Below are positions 1 through 7,995 of a DNA stretch of 64,000 nt, in pieces (position 1 is the first letter of the stretch; each line of letters begins with the position of its first letter). A model generated the notes under the pieces. That model was not told the DNA's origin. It saw only the letters and a list, made by a program, of their open reading frames with translations, and made no database searches. The DNA comes from a bacterium (lineage in GTDB: Bacteria; Cyanobacteriota; Sericytochromatia; S15B-MN24; UBA4093), in the NCBI GenBank assembly GCA_017744355.1, contig JAGIBK010000003.1, positions 242,547 to 306,546 of the forward strand, written 5' to 3'. The position numbers and the translations under genes are program-made.

Positions 1-252
1 GCCGTCGGTGACCACCAGGATGTCCAGCTTGCTGCGCGGGTAGTCGAGCGCCAGACAGTTGCGGAGCTTGGCCTCGATGACCGCCTCCTCATCGTAGGCA
101 GCGATCAAGAGGGTCACCGAGGGCATGATCGGCAGGATCCAATGACGGCGAGCAAGGAGCGGCGACAGGAGCATGACGATCGCGCCGTACCCGAGGTAGG
201 CGTAGAAGACCACCCCCACCGAGCTCCAGAAAAGTCCTTCGAGCCACTGCAT
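1..252 (-). CDS. Family 2 membrane glycosyltransferase, N-terminal part (cut by window edge)
   Basis: The first 84 codons of a gene that runs off the left edge of the window. An ATG at 252 opens the frame. Residues about 8-33 are hydrophobic and form a likely membrane anchor. They are followed by the start of a GT-A fold: a TLLIAAYDEE-type first strand and helix, then ILVVTDG, the usual entry to the sugar-nucleotide binding site of processive GT2 enzymes (BcsA/PgaC-like). Such enzymes polymerise or transfer sugars at the inner membrane. The acceptor and catalytic residues lie outside the window, so substrate cannot be assigned. It is transcribed away from the metallopeptidase gene. A second, complete GT2 gene lies at 10793-12016 and starts similarly (LAVLVAAHDEAAVI). 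Confidence 0.75.
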   Translation of the reverse strand, partial: MQWLEGLFWSSVGVVFYAYLGYGAIVMLLSPLLARRHWILPIMPSVTLLIAAYDEEAVIEAKLRNCLALDYPRSKLDILVVTDG

Positions 253-376
253 GGGACGTCCTTCCGAGCGCGCGGCGCGGAGCGCCACTCCCCCACCAGA
301 GGGTCGAGCGACGGGAACGAGGCCTGCCTGTCAGGCAAATCTCGCTCCCATGCTAGGCCCTGAGCACGGCAAGCGC

Positions 377-393
377 TTGGCGACGATCGCCAA
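377..393. promoter_or_regulatory. Perfect 7-bp palindrome between divergent genes
   Basis: TTGGCGA and TCGCCAA are separated by three bases. It lies midway in the 219-bp gap between the divergent glycosyltransferase and metallopeptidase genes, where an operator would be expected. No regulator is implicated. The rest of the gap contains one further short hairpin (GCCTG/CAGGC, 322-336) and nothing else I recognise. Confidence 0.3.
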
Positions 394-438
394 AAAGGAT
401 CGGCAGGCGCAAAGGCCCTGAAGGGGCCAAACGAGCTG

Positions 439-447
439 TGCTACAAT
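439..447 (+). promoter_or_regulatory. Extended -10 promoter element for the metallopeptidase gene
   Basis: TG-C-TACAAT, an extended -10 for the housekeeping sigma factor. It lies 25 bp before the TTG start of the downstream gene. No good -35 hexamer is visible at 17 bp, which is tolerated by extended -10 promoters. Confidence 0.45.
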
Positions 448-471
448 CGGGGGAAAGCAAGGAGGCATGCC

Positions 472-1101
472 TTGGAGACCCAGATCACCTACACGAAGGC
501 GCGTACCGCGCGCGCGCGCCTGAGAGGCGCATGCCTGGTGATGACCATTCCCCGCCACTGGCCGCGCGCCGAGCAAGACGCAGCGATCGCGAAGTTCACC
601 AAGTGGGGGCAAAAGCAATCGTCGGCCCTGGCCGCCCTCCCGGTCGCTCCAAGCGCCCCGCCCCTCTCGATCGAAGCGCTCACCGACATGGTGGCCCGCA
701 TCAACGACGAGACCGTCCAGGTCCACTACGCAGGGGTGCGAATCGGCAACGCCCGCTACACTCGCCTGGCACAGGTCAACCTCAAGACCAAGATCCTGAC
801 CTTCTCGCGCCACGCCATCGACGGCATGCCCGAGCGGGCGCTACGCTACCTCATCCTCCACGAGCTGGCGCACCTGATCCACCCCAACCACTCGAGCGCC
901 TACTGGGCCGTGGTCGGCAAGCACATGCCCGACTACCGCGAGCAACGCAAGATCGCCCAGCACCACTTCGCCCTCGCCGCGCAGCGCGGCGAGGTGCCCA
1001 CGGCCCCTGCCCCCGAAAAGCCGGCGGCCCCGGCGAAGCTGCCTGAGCTTCAACCAGGGCCCAAGTTGCCGCCCGGCTTCGAGCAGCTGAGTCTCTTCTG
1101 A
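472..1101 (+). CDS. YgjP-like zinc metallopeptidase (M48-like)
   Basis: A 209-residue protein. It carries the zinc-binding HELAH motif (about residues 131-135), followed by an H-P-N-H-S segment and a W-x-x-V-x-x-x-x-P-D-Y-R segment, the arrangement of the YgjP/WLM family of small cytoplasmic M48-like metallohydrolases. The two HELAH histidines plus a downstream histidine would bind zinc, with the glutamate as general base. Substrates of this family are not established. I chose the TTG at 472 because AGGAGG (460-465) precedes it at 6-bp spacing; an ATG at 467 is in another frame. The C-terminal 40 residues are proline/alanine rich. Its 3' end faces the peptidoglycan-binding gene at 1190 across a large inverted repeat. 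Confidence 0.75.
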   Translation: METQITYTKARTARARLRGACLVMTIPRHWPRAEQDAAIAKFTKWGQKQSSALAALPVAPSAPPLSIEALTDMVARINDETVQVHYAGVRIGNARYTRLAQVNLKTKILTFSRHAIDGMPERALRYLILHELAHLIHPNHSSAYWAVVGKHMPDYREQRKIAQHHFALAAQRGEVPTAPAPEKPAAPAKLPELQPGPKLPPGFEQLSLF

Positions 1102-1111
1102 AGGGGAACCA

Positions 1112-1191
1112 AGAGCGTCTCACAAAACTGTTCCACTTAGCCGCCTCCGGCGGCCAACGGCCGTAACATGCCTGGTTTTGTGAGATGCTCT
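1112..1191. repeat. Long inverted repeat between convergent genes (likely bidirectional terminator)
   Basis: A 17-nt arm at 1112-1128 pairs with 1175-1191 with one mismatch. The right arm overlaps the stop codon of the minus-strand gene. The 46-nt loop contains its own GC-rich hairpin (GCCGCC/GGCGGC). Position between two convergent 3' ends suggests transcription termination on both strands. The AAAAC/GTTTT inner ends and large loop are also compatible with a miniature inverted-repeat element, but no second copy is seen here. Confidence 0.5.
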
Positions 1192-3001
1192 AAGCGCGCG
1201 CTTGAAGCGCGGCGCGCATCCTCAGCTCGGTGGTCGGCTCCACGTACTCGTTGATCGCAGGCTCCCCGTTGGCGAGCCGGTAGGACTGGCGGATGCCCGC
1301 CTGCCTCTTGAACGCCATGATCGCCTCGGCGGTCGCGTCGTCGAAGGCGCCGCTCGGCTGAACGGCGTAGCCCAGGCGCGCGAGCGTCGCCTGCACCCGG
1401 CCCACGTCCGCCTGCGTGCTCTGCGGGCCGACCGCATTGTCGTAGGTCGAGACCTCGGCCTCGAAGGCCTTCACGTTCTCGGCAGTAGCAAGCAGGCTGT
1501 ATCGGGCGGCCACCTGCTGCCAGCCCGCATCAGCGGCCGTAGCCTCGGTGACAGGCGCTGCCTCGGTGGCGGCCGGAGCCGCCTTCTCGGCGTCGTCCGC
1601 TTCCACGGCGGCGACCACGTCGTCCACCCGCTGGACGACCCCGTACAGGGCCTGGGCCGTGCGCTCGTCCACGTACTGGTTCACGGCGTAGGAGCCGTCC
1701 GCCTGACGATAGGTCTGGTAGAGGTCGTATTCCTGCTTGAAGTGCATGACGGCGAGCGATGTCGCTTCGTCGAAGGTGCCCGAGGGGGTGACGTCGTAGC
1801 CCGCCACCCGCAACGCCGCCTGGATCTGCTTGATCTGCTCGGGGGTGCCGTGGTTGGGCCCGATGGCACCGGACTCGTAGGTGCCGACCTCGGCGAGGAA
1901 GGCGCGGACGTTCTCCACATCCGGATCGAGGCGATACTCGGCGGCGATCGCCTGTGCCTTCTCGGGCGTCAACTCGCCGACGGCCTTGACGTCGGGCAAC
2001 TCCCCGGACACCCGCCCCATGCTCAACGCGGCGGCAGGCGCCAAAAGTGCGAGCGGGCTGCGCACGCTCACGGTGCCCGCAATCTGCATGAGGCGCTCGG
2101 TGGCCGGCAGGACCTCGGCCACGCCGCGGACCGCACTCGTCACCTGGATGGCCTTCGGCGCAGCGCTCGGAGCGACCATGGCGGCCTCACGGGTGCTCGA
2201 ACCGGCCGCGCTGAAGCGGCCTGCAGCCGCAGCCGCGACGTTGCCCGCCGACAGCAGGGTGTCCGCGTGCGCGAGCATGGCCGAGGTCGACATCATGGTC
2301 CCGGCGACGTTGATGTTCTGGAGGTTCTGAAGGGTCTGCGCCCAGCGGGTCGCCCTAGCCAGGTCGCCCCCGCGGGCCATGGACGCCACCCGTTCGCTCA
2401 TCTTGGCGTACTGGGTAAGCTTGGCCGCCTCCGCCGCATGGCCCAGCTGGCTGAGCTTGGCCGCCTTCTGGGCGACCTGGGCGCCCTCGCTGGACATCTT
2501 GACGGCGAGCGAGGCGTTCTTGACCGCGGCGGTGACGCCCGAGCCGGCCTTGAGGGTGTTGAAGGCGCTCGTCGCCCCGGTCACGGTCGCCTTGGCGGCC
2601 CCCGCCACTTGGCTGGGGGTAATGAAGAGCGAGCCGACCTCTACGAGGCCGCGCCCGATCGCCTTGCCGGGACGCCCTTCCTTCACCGCTTTCATGTAGG
2701 GATCGACGAAGGCGTGGCCGATCATGCTGAGGCCTTCGACCGGATTGGTGACGAGCTTGGTGACCAGGACCCCGATCCCCTTCAGGGTCTGGACGGGGTG
2801 GGTGACCATGTTGAGGAGGCCCTTGCCCATGTCCAGGAGCGCCTCGCCCCCGCCAATGAAGACGTCCGCCGCATGCCCCATCACGCCACGCTTGGCAGGG
2901 GCCAGCGCTCCCGCCTGCGGCTGGGTCAGAGGACCCGTCGCAGGCGACGTCAGGGGGCGCGTCGCGGCGCGGCTCATGGTGGGGTTGTTGCGAACGTCCA
3001 T
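1190..3001 (-). CDS. Peptidoglycan-binding protein with pretoxin-like N-terminus (shorter paralog)
   Basis: A 603-residue protein. I chose the ATG at 3001 because GGGAGG sits 5 bp upstream; a longer frame to 3076 lacks a ribosome site and homology. Residues about 40-130 hold a Gly-rich helical segment with HPVQTLKGIG and GRPGKAIGRGLVEVGSLF motifs, shared almost word for word with the neighbour at 3117-6308. This resembles linker/pretoxin regions of polymorphic toxins. An Ala-rich helical region follows. Two C-terminal modules (about 350-450 and 500-600) each carry a peptidoglycan_binding_1 fold with an extra Y-x-x-A-[DN]-G-x-x-A-[IV]-N-[EQ]-Y-V tail. No signal peptide, transmembrane helix or catalytic domain is seen. 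Probable role is cell-wall association; the export route is unknown. Confidence 0.6.
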   Translation of the reverse strand: MDVRNNPTMSRAATRPLTSPATGPLTQPQAGALAPAKRGVMGHAADVFIGGGEALLDMGKGLLNMVTHPVQTLKGIGVLVTKLVTNPVEGLSMIGHAFVDPYMKAVKEGRPGKAIGRGLVEVGSLFITPSQVAGAAKATVTGATSAFNTLKAGSGVTAAVKNASLAVKMSSEGAQVAQKAAKLSQLGHAAEAAKLTQYAKMSERVASMARGGDLARATRWAQTLQNLQNINVAGTMMSTSAMLAHADTLLSAGNVAAAAAGRFSAAGSSTREAAMVAPSAAPKAIQVTSAVRGVAEVLPATERLMQIAGTVSVRSPLALLAPAAALSMGRVSGELPDVKAVGELTPEKAQAIAAEYRLDPDVENVRAFLAEVGTYESGAIGPNHGTPEQIKQIQAALRVAGYDVTPSGTFDEATSLAVMHFKQEYDLYQTYRQADGSYAVNQYVDERTAQALYGVVQRVDDVVAAVEADDAEKAAPAATEAAPVTEATAADAGWQQVAARYSLLATAENVKAFEAEVSTYDNAVGPQSTQADVGRVQATLARLGYAVQPSGAFDDATAEAIMAFKRQAGIRQSYRLANGEPAINEYVEPTTELRMRAALQARA

Positions 3002-3084
3002 GCGGCCTCCCGGTCGATCTCCGATTGTTTGGATTATCGCCTCGCAGCGCGGGGGCTTTCGGGATTTAACAGGCATTTAATGGA

Positions 3085-3110
3085 CGAGGGGCGCCCGGGG
3101 GCGCCCCTCG
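3085..3110 (-). terminator. Hairpin terminator after the larger peptidoglycan-binding gene
   Basis: A perfect 12-bp GC stem (CGAGGGGCGCCC and its complement) with a 2-nt nominal loop. It starts 7 bp after the TAA of the 3117-6308 gene, reading on the minus strand. AT-rich sequence follows in that direction, though without a long U-tract. Confidence 0.6.
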
Positions 3111-3116
3111 TGCCGG

Positions 3117-6100
3117 TTAGTTGAGATCCTTGACGGCCTTGGCCATCGCCTGAGCGGTGTCCTCGCCCACGTACTCGTTGACGGCCCAGGTGCCGTCGGC
3201 GAGCTTGTAGGTCTGGTGCAGGCCGTGCTTGACCTTGAAGTCGATGATCGCATCACCGGTGGCGTCGTCGAAGGCGCCGTTCGTCTGGACCTTGTCGTAG
3301 CCGAGGCGCGCGAGCAACGTCTGCAACTGCTTGACCACCGCGGGCGAGCCCGAGTCGGGACCGATGGCGCCGCGGGCCGCGTACTCGCCGACCTCCTTGA
3401 GGAAGGCCTGCACGTTCGCCGGGTCGTTCTGGATACCCCGCTCCTTGATCAGGGCCTCGACCTCCTTGCTGACGGTCGGCTTGGTCTCGGTACCGGCCGC
3501 GGGCTTGGTCTCCGCCTTGGGCTCGGTGCCGGTCGCAGGCTTGGTTTCCGCCTTGGGCTCGGTCCCGGCCGCAGGCTTGGTCTCGGGGGCCGGAGCCGCC
3601 TTGCCAGGGATCTGCAGCTTCTGACCCGGGAGGATCAGGTTGGGGTTCGAGCCGATGACCTGCTTGTTGAGGTCATAGATCTCGCGCCAGCGGTTCGCAT
3701 CCCCGAGGGTCTGCTGGGCGATGCGCGCCAGGTTGTCGTTCGTCTTCACCACGTAGGTGGTCGGCGCTGCGGGCTTCTCCTCGGCAGGCTTGGTCGTCTG
3801 CTCGGTCTGAGCGGGCTTGGTGGGCTGGGCGGGCTTGGCACCCTGCTCAGCCTTGCCAGGCTTCTCAGCCTGCTCGGTCTTGCCGGGCTTCTCGGCCTGC
3901 TCAGTCTTGCCGGGCTGTTCAGCCGGTACGGCCTTGCCACCCTGCACGGGGCGCGTGGGCCTTTCCGACTTCGTGGGCTCCTCGGGAGCGGCGTACTCCT
4001 GCTGACCCTCGGCGATGAGCGCGCTGAGCTCCTCGTCGCTGTAGCCACGCTCGTTGAGGGCGGCGGCGATCTCGTTGAGCTTGTCCTCCACGTCGGCGCG
4101 GGCGTCCTCGTGAGCGAGGCCGTAGCCCGTCAGGTCGTGGATGGCGACCAGGGCGGCCTCCTCCATGGCGACCTTGGCCTTGGCGCGCTCGGCCGTGGTC
4201 TTGGCGCCGTCGAAGGCACCAAGCGCGTCATCGAGGCCCACGAGGGCGTCCTTGACCTGGCGGCCGGTGATCTCGCCACTGGGGGCGGGAGTCTTCTCGG
4301 TCTCGCTGACGCCGGCCTTGCGCTTGGCCACAGCGACCAGGGCCTTGGCGGTCTGCTCGTCCACGTACTCGTTGACCGCAGGGGTGCCGTCGGCCATCTT
4401 GTAGCTCTGGGTGATCCCCGCGCGCTGCTTGAAGTCGATGACGGCGAGGGCCGTGTCCTCGTCGAAGTTGCCCGAGGGGGTCACGTCGTAGCCGATCTTG
4501 CGCAGGATGGTCTGGAGCTGGGCAACCTGCTGCGGGTTGTCGGTTTCGGGCCCGATGGCGCCCTCGGCATAGCTCGCGACCTCGGCCTTGAAGGCCTCGA
4601 TGTTAGCAGGCGTGTCGAGGATGCCGTACTTCTTGGCGATCCCGTCGTCGGGGGTCTTCTGGACGTCGCTCACCCGGCCGATGACCGAGGCGGCGAGGGC
4701 AGGGCGCGCCAGCTGCGCGAGCTCGCCCAGCTTCACGTCGGGCAGGTTGCTCACCAGCTGAGCACCAGCGCTGACCGCGCGGCCGACCGCCTCAGCGGGA
4801 GCCTCCCAGATCCGGCGCAGGGGGAGGTCGCCGATGTTGGAGAGACCCGCCAGGCTGTTCTTGATCGCCTGACCGGCGCCGGCGAGGGCCTGGTAGGTGA
4901 CCTTGAAGGGGTAGGTCGCCACCTGGCCGACGGCGCGGGGGATGTCGCCCAGGCGCATGTCGCCGACCTTGCCAAGCGCGTTCGAGACCTTGTCGCCGAC
5001 CTGGGCGAGGTTCTCGCCCACGTTCTTGGCCACGTGGTTCACGGCCACGATCGACTTGTCGACCGGGCGGCCGATGGCGCGGGCGCCCTTCTCGAGGGGA
5101 CGGGTGATGTAGTTGGTGCGCTCGAACTGGTTGGCGAGCGTGACCGAGTTGTTCAGCAGGGTCTTGGTGCTGGGCTTGAGGGTGTTCGCCAGGGCCGAGA
5201 CGGCCGTGTCGGTAGCCGCCACGCCGAGCTGGCCCGCCATGTAGGTCTTGGCGGCCTCGAGCGCGACCTTCTCGGAAGCGCCCGCCAGGCGGTTCTGCTT
5301 GAAGATGTCGTCGGCGGCGCCCAGCAGCGTGTTGGCCTGCTGGGACGAGAGGCCGAAGGTCTTGGCAGCCGAGGAGGCGTTCTTGGTCAGCTTGACGGGC
5401 AGGTCGTAGGCAGGGGCCAGCGCACCGGCCTTGGCCGCGGCCTTGCCCACGTCGTCGGCCTTGGAGACGACCGCGCTGCCGGCCTTGGCGGCGGCGTTGA
5501 GGAGGGAGTCCGAGTGCTGGGCCAGGGCCGACATGGTCATGACCTTGGTGCCCGCCTGGGTGGCGACGTTGACGGTCTGGGCGTTGGTGGCCCAGGTCGC
5601 GTACTTCATGGCCCGGGCAACACCCTGCTCGGTGCCCGTGGCGGCGAAGCCCGCCGCCTTCTCCATGATGCGGCCGAACTGCTCGAGCTTGGCAGCCTCG
5701 CCCACGTGACCGAGGGCCTTGAGCTTGGAGGCCTTCTCCATGGCGGTCGCGGCCTGGCCAGCGATCTTGCCGGAGAGTTCAGCGCCCTTGGCGCCGAGGG
5801 TCCCTGCGGCGGCACCCGCCTGCGCGGCGCCCTTGGCACCGGTCAGCATGCCCTTGGCGCCGTTGATGACGCCCTTGGCGCCGTTCACCACCTGGCTGGG
5901 GCTGACGAAGAGCGAGCCGATCTCGACGATGCCGCGGCCGAGGGCGAGGCCGGGACGGCCGTCCTTGATAGCCTGCTTGTAGGGCTCGACGAAGGCGTGA
6001 ACCAGGGTCGCCGGGTGGGTGATGACGTAGCCGATGCCCTTGAGGGTCTGGATGGGGTGCAGGATGACGTTCGCAACACCCTTGACCATGTCGCCGATGG

Positions 6101-6308
6101 CCTGGCCGCCGCCCACGAAGATGTCGCCGATGTGACCCAAGAGGCCGCGGCCTTCTTTGGGCTTGGCCTGGGGCGCCGCCTGGGTGTAGACGGCCTCATC
6201 GGCGATCTGGGCGCGGTCGTCCAGGGGCGTGGTCTGCGGCTGGAGGGGCGACGTCTGCTGCGTGCGAGCAGCAGGCGTGCGCATCGAGGTTTGGTTGACG
6301 TTCCCCAT
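3117..6308 (-). CDS. Large LysM/peptidoglycan-binding protein with pretoxin-like N-terminus
   Basis: A 1063-residue protein. The ATG at 6308 is preceded by AGGAGG at 6-bp spacing. Order of parts: residues 55-160, a Gly-rich helical region with HPIQTLKGIGYVITHP and GRGIVEIGSLF, like pretoxin/linker segments of polymorphic toxins; 160-550, long Ala-rich helices; about 560-660, a first peptidoglycan-binding module; 680-775, a charged helical stretch; 790-850, Lys/Glu/Pro repeats built on EQAEKPGK; 851-901, a LysM domain (TYVVKTNDNL to LPGQKLQIPG); 905-945, a PAAGTEPKAETK repeat; about 955-1060, a second peptidoglycan-binding module. No signal peptide is visible, unusual for a wall-binding protein. 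It is the paralog of the downstream gene, and both lie in one orientation. No nuclease, lipase or other toxin domain was recognised. Confidence 0.65.
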   Translation of the reverse strand: MGNVNQTSMRTPAARTQQTSPLQPQTTPLDDRAQIADEAVYTQAAPQAKPKEGRGLLGHIGDIFVGGGQAIGDMVKGVANVILHPIQTLKGIGYVITHPATLVHAFVEPYKQAIKDGRPGLALGRGIVEIGSLFVSPSQVVNGAKGVINGAKGMLTGAKGAAQAGAAAGTLGAKGAELSGKIAGQAATAMEKASKLKALGHVGEAAKLEQFGRIMEKAAGFAATGTEQGVARAMKYATWATNAQTVNVATQAGTKVMTMSALAQHSDSLLNAAAKAGSAVVSKADDVGKAAAKAGALAPAYDLPVKLTKNASSAAKTFGLSSQQANTLLGAADDIFKQNRLAGASEKVALEAAKTYMAGQLGVAATDTAVSALANTLKPSTKTLLNNSVTLANQFERTNYITRPLEKGARAIGRPVDKSIVAVNHVAKNVGENLAQVGDKVSNALGKVGDMRLGDIPRAVGQVATYPFKVTYQALAGAGQAIKNSLAGLSNIGDLPLRRIWEAPAEAVGRAVSAGAQLVSNLPDVKLGELAQLARPALAASVIGRVSDVQKTPDDGIAKKYGILDTPANIEAFKAEVASYAEGAIGPETDNPQQVAQLQTILRKIGYDVTPSGNFDEDTALAVIDFKQRAGITQSYKMADGTPAVNEYVDEQTAKALVAVAKRKAGVSETEKTPAPSGEITGRQVKDALVGLDDALGAFDGAKTTAERAKAKVAMEEAALVAIHDLTGYGLAHEDARADVEDKLNEIAAALNERGYSDEELSALIAEGQQEYAAPEEPTKSERPTRPVQGGKAVPAEQPGKTEQAEKPGKTEQAEKPGKAEQGAKPAQPTKPAQTEQTTKPAEEKPAAPTTYVVKTNDNLARIAQQTLGDANRWREIYDLNKQVIGSNPNLILPGQKLQIPGKAAPAPETKPAAGTEPKAETKPATGTEPKAETKPAAGTETKPTVSKEVEALIKERGIQNDPANVQAFLKEVGEYAARGAIGPDSGSPAVVKQLQTLLARLGYDKVQTNGAFDDATGDAIIDFKVKHGLHQTYKLADGTWAVNEYVGEDTAQAMAKAVKDLN

Positions 6309-6461
6309 GATTCCCTCCTGTGTGTTTCAGGCGTTTCGTCTTCCGGCGCCACCGGGATCATCGCTGCTTCACAGCGGAGACTTGCGTGGATCTCCCGCGA
6401 GCCGGTTTAACCTGGCAACGGAGATCCTTTTTTTCTTATACCCACCGGCCAAGCACGACTT

Positions 6462-6486
6462 GCCTCCGATCCGGGGGATCGGAGGC
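6462..6486. terminator. Perfect 11-bp hairpin downstream of the Fur-family gene
   Basis: GCCTCCGATCC pairs perfectly with GGATCGGAGGC around a 3-nt loop. It lies 32 bp beyond the fur-like stop codon on the minus strand, before the next minus-strand gene. It probably ends the M20-kinase-fur transcript. No T-tract follows in that direction, so an operator role cannot be excluded. Confidence 0.45.
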
Positions 6487-6518
6487 TAAGATTCACCTAA
6501 TTGCGCTTTAAAAGGGAC

Positions 6519-6968
6519 TTAAGATCGCGTGGTGGCCTGGCAGGCGGCACACCGGCCGAAGATCTTGAACTGCACGTCCAGCACGGCGAAGGCGAACTCC
6601 TTGGCCGCGGCGTGGGCCGCCGCCTCGAGAGCCTCGCCCGAGAATTCGAGGGTCGTGCCGCACTGGATGCAGACCATGTGCTGGTGCGGCGTCTCCTCGC
6701 GGTTGAACTCGTAGTGTTTGTGGCCCTCGGCGAAGTCCACCTCGCGCAAGAGACCGAGCGAGGCCAGGAGCTTGAGGGTGCGATAGGCAGTCGCCAGGCT
6801 GATCCGGGGCTCTTCGGCCGCAAGCCGCTGGTAGAGGTCCTCGGCACTCAGGTGAGTGCCGCCCGGAAGCTCCTGGAAGACGCGCAGGATCCGCTCGCGC
6901 TGCGGGGTGATGCGATACCCCCGGCGGCGAAGATCCTTCTCGACCAGTTCGCGCTCGTCCGATGCCAT
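6519..6968 (-). CDS. Fur-family metal-responsive transcriptional regulator
   Basis: A 149-residue regulator of the Fur/Zur/PerR family. It shows a winged-helix DNA-binding half (R-I-T-P-Q-R-E-R-I-L, then I-S-L-A-T-A-Y-R-T-L recognition helix) and a dimerisation half with HQHMVCIQCG and a C-terminal CAAC, i.e. the two CxxC pairs of the structural zinc site. Which metal or signal it senses is not decided by these motifs. I prefer the ATG at 6968 (AAGGG 7 bp upstream) over an in-frame ATG at 6983 that lacks a ribosome site. It is the last gene of an operon with the histidine kinase (stop 4 bp upstream) and the M20 hydrolase. Confidence 0.85.
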   Translation of the reverse strand: MASDERELVEKDLRRRGYRITPQRERILRVFQELPGGTHLSAEDLYQRLAAEEPRISLATAYRTLKLLASLGLLREVDFAEGHKHYEFNREETPHQHMVCIQCGTTLEFSGEALEAAAHAAAKEFAFAVLDVQFKIFGRCAACQATTRS

Positions 6969-6972
6969 ACCC

Positions 6973-7995
6973 CTACCCTTCATGATCCAACGGGAACGTG
7001 ATGAGGAAGGTGGTGCCGACGTTGATCTCGCTCTCCACTTCCACGGTGCCGCCGTGGGCGACGATGATGTCCTTGACGATCGACAGGCCCAGACCCACCC
7101 CGCCGGTGACCCGCGAGCGGCTCTTGTCCACCCGGTAGAACCGGTCGAAGATGCGCGGACGGTCGATCTCGGGGATGCCGATCCCCGTGTCGATGACCTT
7201 GATCTTGAAGGCCTGCTGCTTCTCGTTGAAGGCGATATCCAGGGTGACGGTGCCCGAGGCAGGCGTGAACTTGATGGCGTTGTCCACCAGGTTGATCAGC
7301 ACCTGCTGGAGCCGGTCGCGATCGCCGCGGTAGACGGGCAGGGTCTCGGGGCAATTGAGGACCAGGTGCACCTGGTTGAGATCCGCATGGGGATCGAGGG
7401 TGGTCTTGACCTCGCTCGCGAGCTCCGGGAAGGTGAAATCGGCCATGTGCAGAGTCGGACGACCGTGAAGGTTGGCCACCACCAAGAGCTCGTTGACCAG
7501 ACGGGTGAGGCGGTCGGCCTCGCGCTGGATGTTGCTCAAGAACTTGGCGCGCATCTTCTCGCTGGCCATGGCCCCCAGCTGGAGGCTCTCGGCCGCCATG
7601 CGGATCGAGGTCAGGGGAGTACGCAGCTCGTGGCTGACGTTGGCCACGAAGTCCTGCTGCATGGCCGCCAGGCGGTGCACCGAAGTGAGGTTGTGGACCA
7701 TTAGGAGGAGGCGGCCGTCGAGGGCCTGCGCCGTCAGGTACAGGACCTGGCCCTGCCACCAATCGGGAATGAGCTCGAGCTCCCCTTCGCCCTTTTCGAC
7801 GACCGCCACGACGGCCGGATCGGCGAGCATCTGCTCGAGACGCTCGGCCCCGACGGTCTCGGCCTTCTCGCCGGGCTCTACCAGGAGCTGGAGGAGCTGG
7901 CGATTGTGGGAGACGAGGCGCCCCCCTTCGAGCACGGCGATGCCGTCCAGCAGCTTGGGCAGGAGCGAGACTTCATCCTTCTGGGCGGTGGTCAT
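6973..7995 (-). CDS. Soluble PAS-like sensor histidine kinase (PhoR-type transmitter)
   Basis: A 340-residue histidine kinase without a transmembrane segment. Residues 10-105 look like a PAS-type sensor (LLDGIAVLEGG, NRQLLQLL). The HisKA helix carries the phosphorylated histidine H122 in VSHELRTPLTS. The ATPase domain shows the N box (NLVDNAIKFT), G1 (DTGIGIP) and G2 (GVGLGLSIV). It autophosphorylates and passes phosphate to a response regulator, but none is encoded next to it. Its start codon overlaps the M20 hydrolase stop (ATGA), and its stop lies next to the Fur-type gene, so the three are translationally coupled. Confidence 0.88.
   Translation of the reverse strand: MTTAQKDEVSLLPKLLDGIAVLEGGRLVSHNRQLLQLLVEPGEKAETVGAERLEQMLADPAVVAVVEKGEGELELIPDWWQGQVLYLTAQALDGRLLLMVHNLTSVHRLAAMQQDFVANVSHELRTPLTSIRMAAESLQLGAMASEKMRAKFLSNIQREADRLTRLVNELLVVANLHGRPTLHMADFTFPELASEVKTTLDPHADLNQVHLVLNCPETLPVYRGDRDRLQQVLINLVDNAIKFTPASGTVTLDIAFNEKQQAFKIKVIDTGIGIPEIDRPRIFDRFYRVDKSRSRVTGGVGLGLSIVKDIIVAHGGTVEVESEINVGTTFLITFPLDHEG

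Noticed and set aside
1190..6308. Toxin-immunity locus
   Set aside because: Although the N-termini look pretoxin-like, no toxin domain ends either protein and no small immunity-like gene follows.
3216..6410. Kilobase-long open frames antisense to real genes (also 1202-3124 +, 35306-37660 -, 42709-45456 -, 39606-41273 +)
   Set aside because: At this GC content stop codons are rare in shadow frames. Their products are low-complexity (Gly/Leu/Arg/Asp) without domains, and they lie opposite genes with clear motifs.
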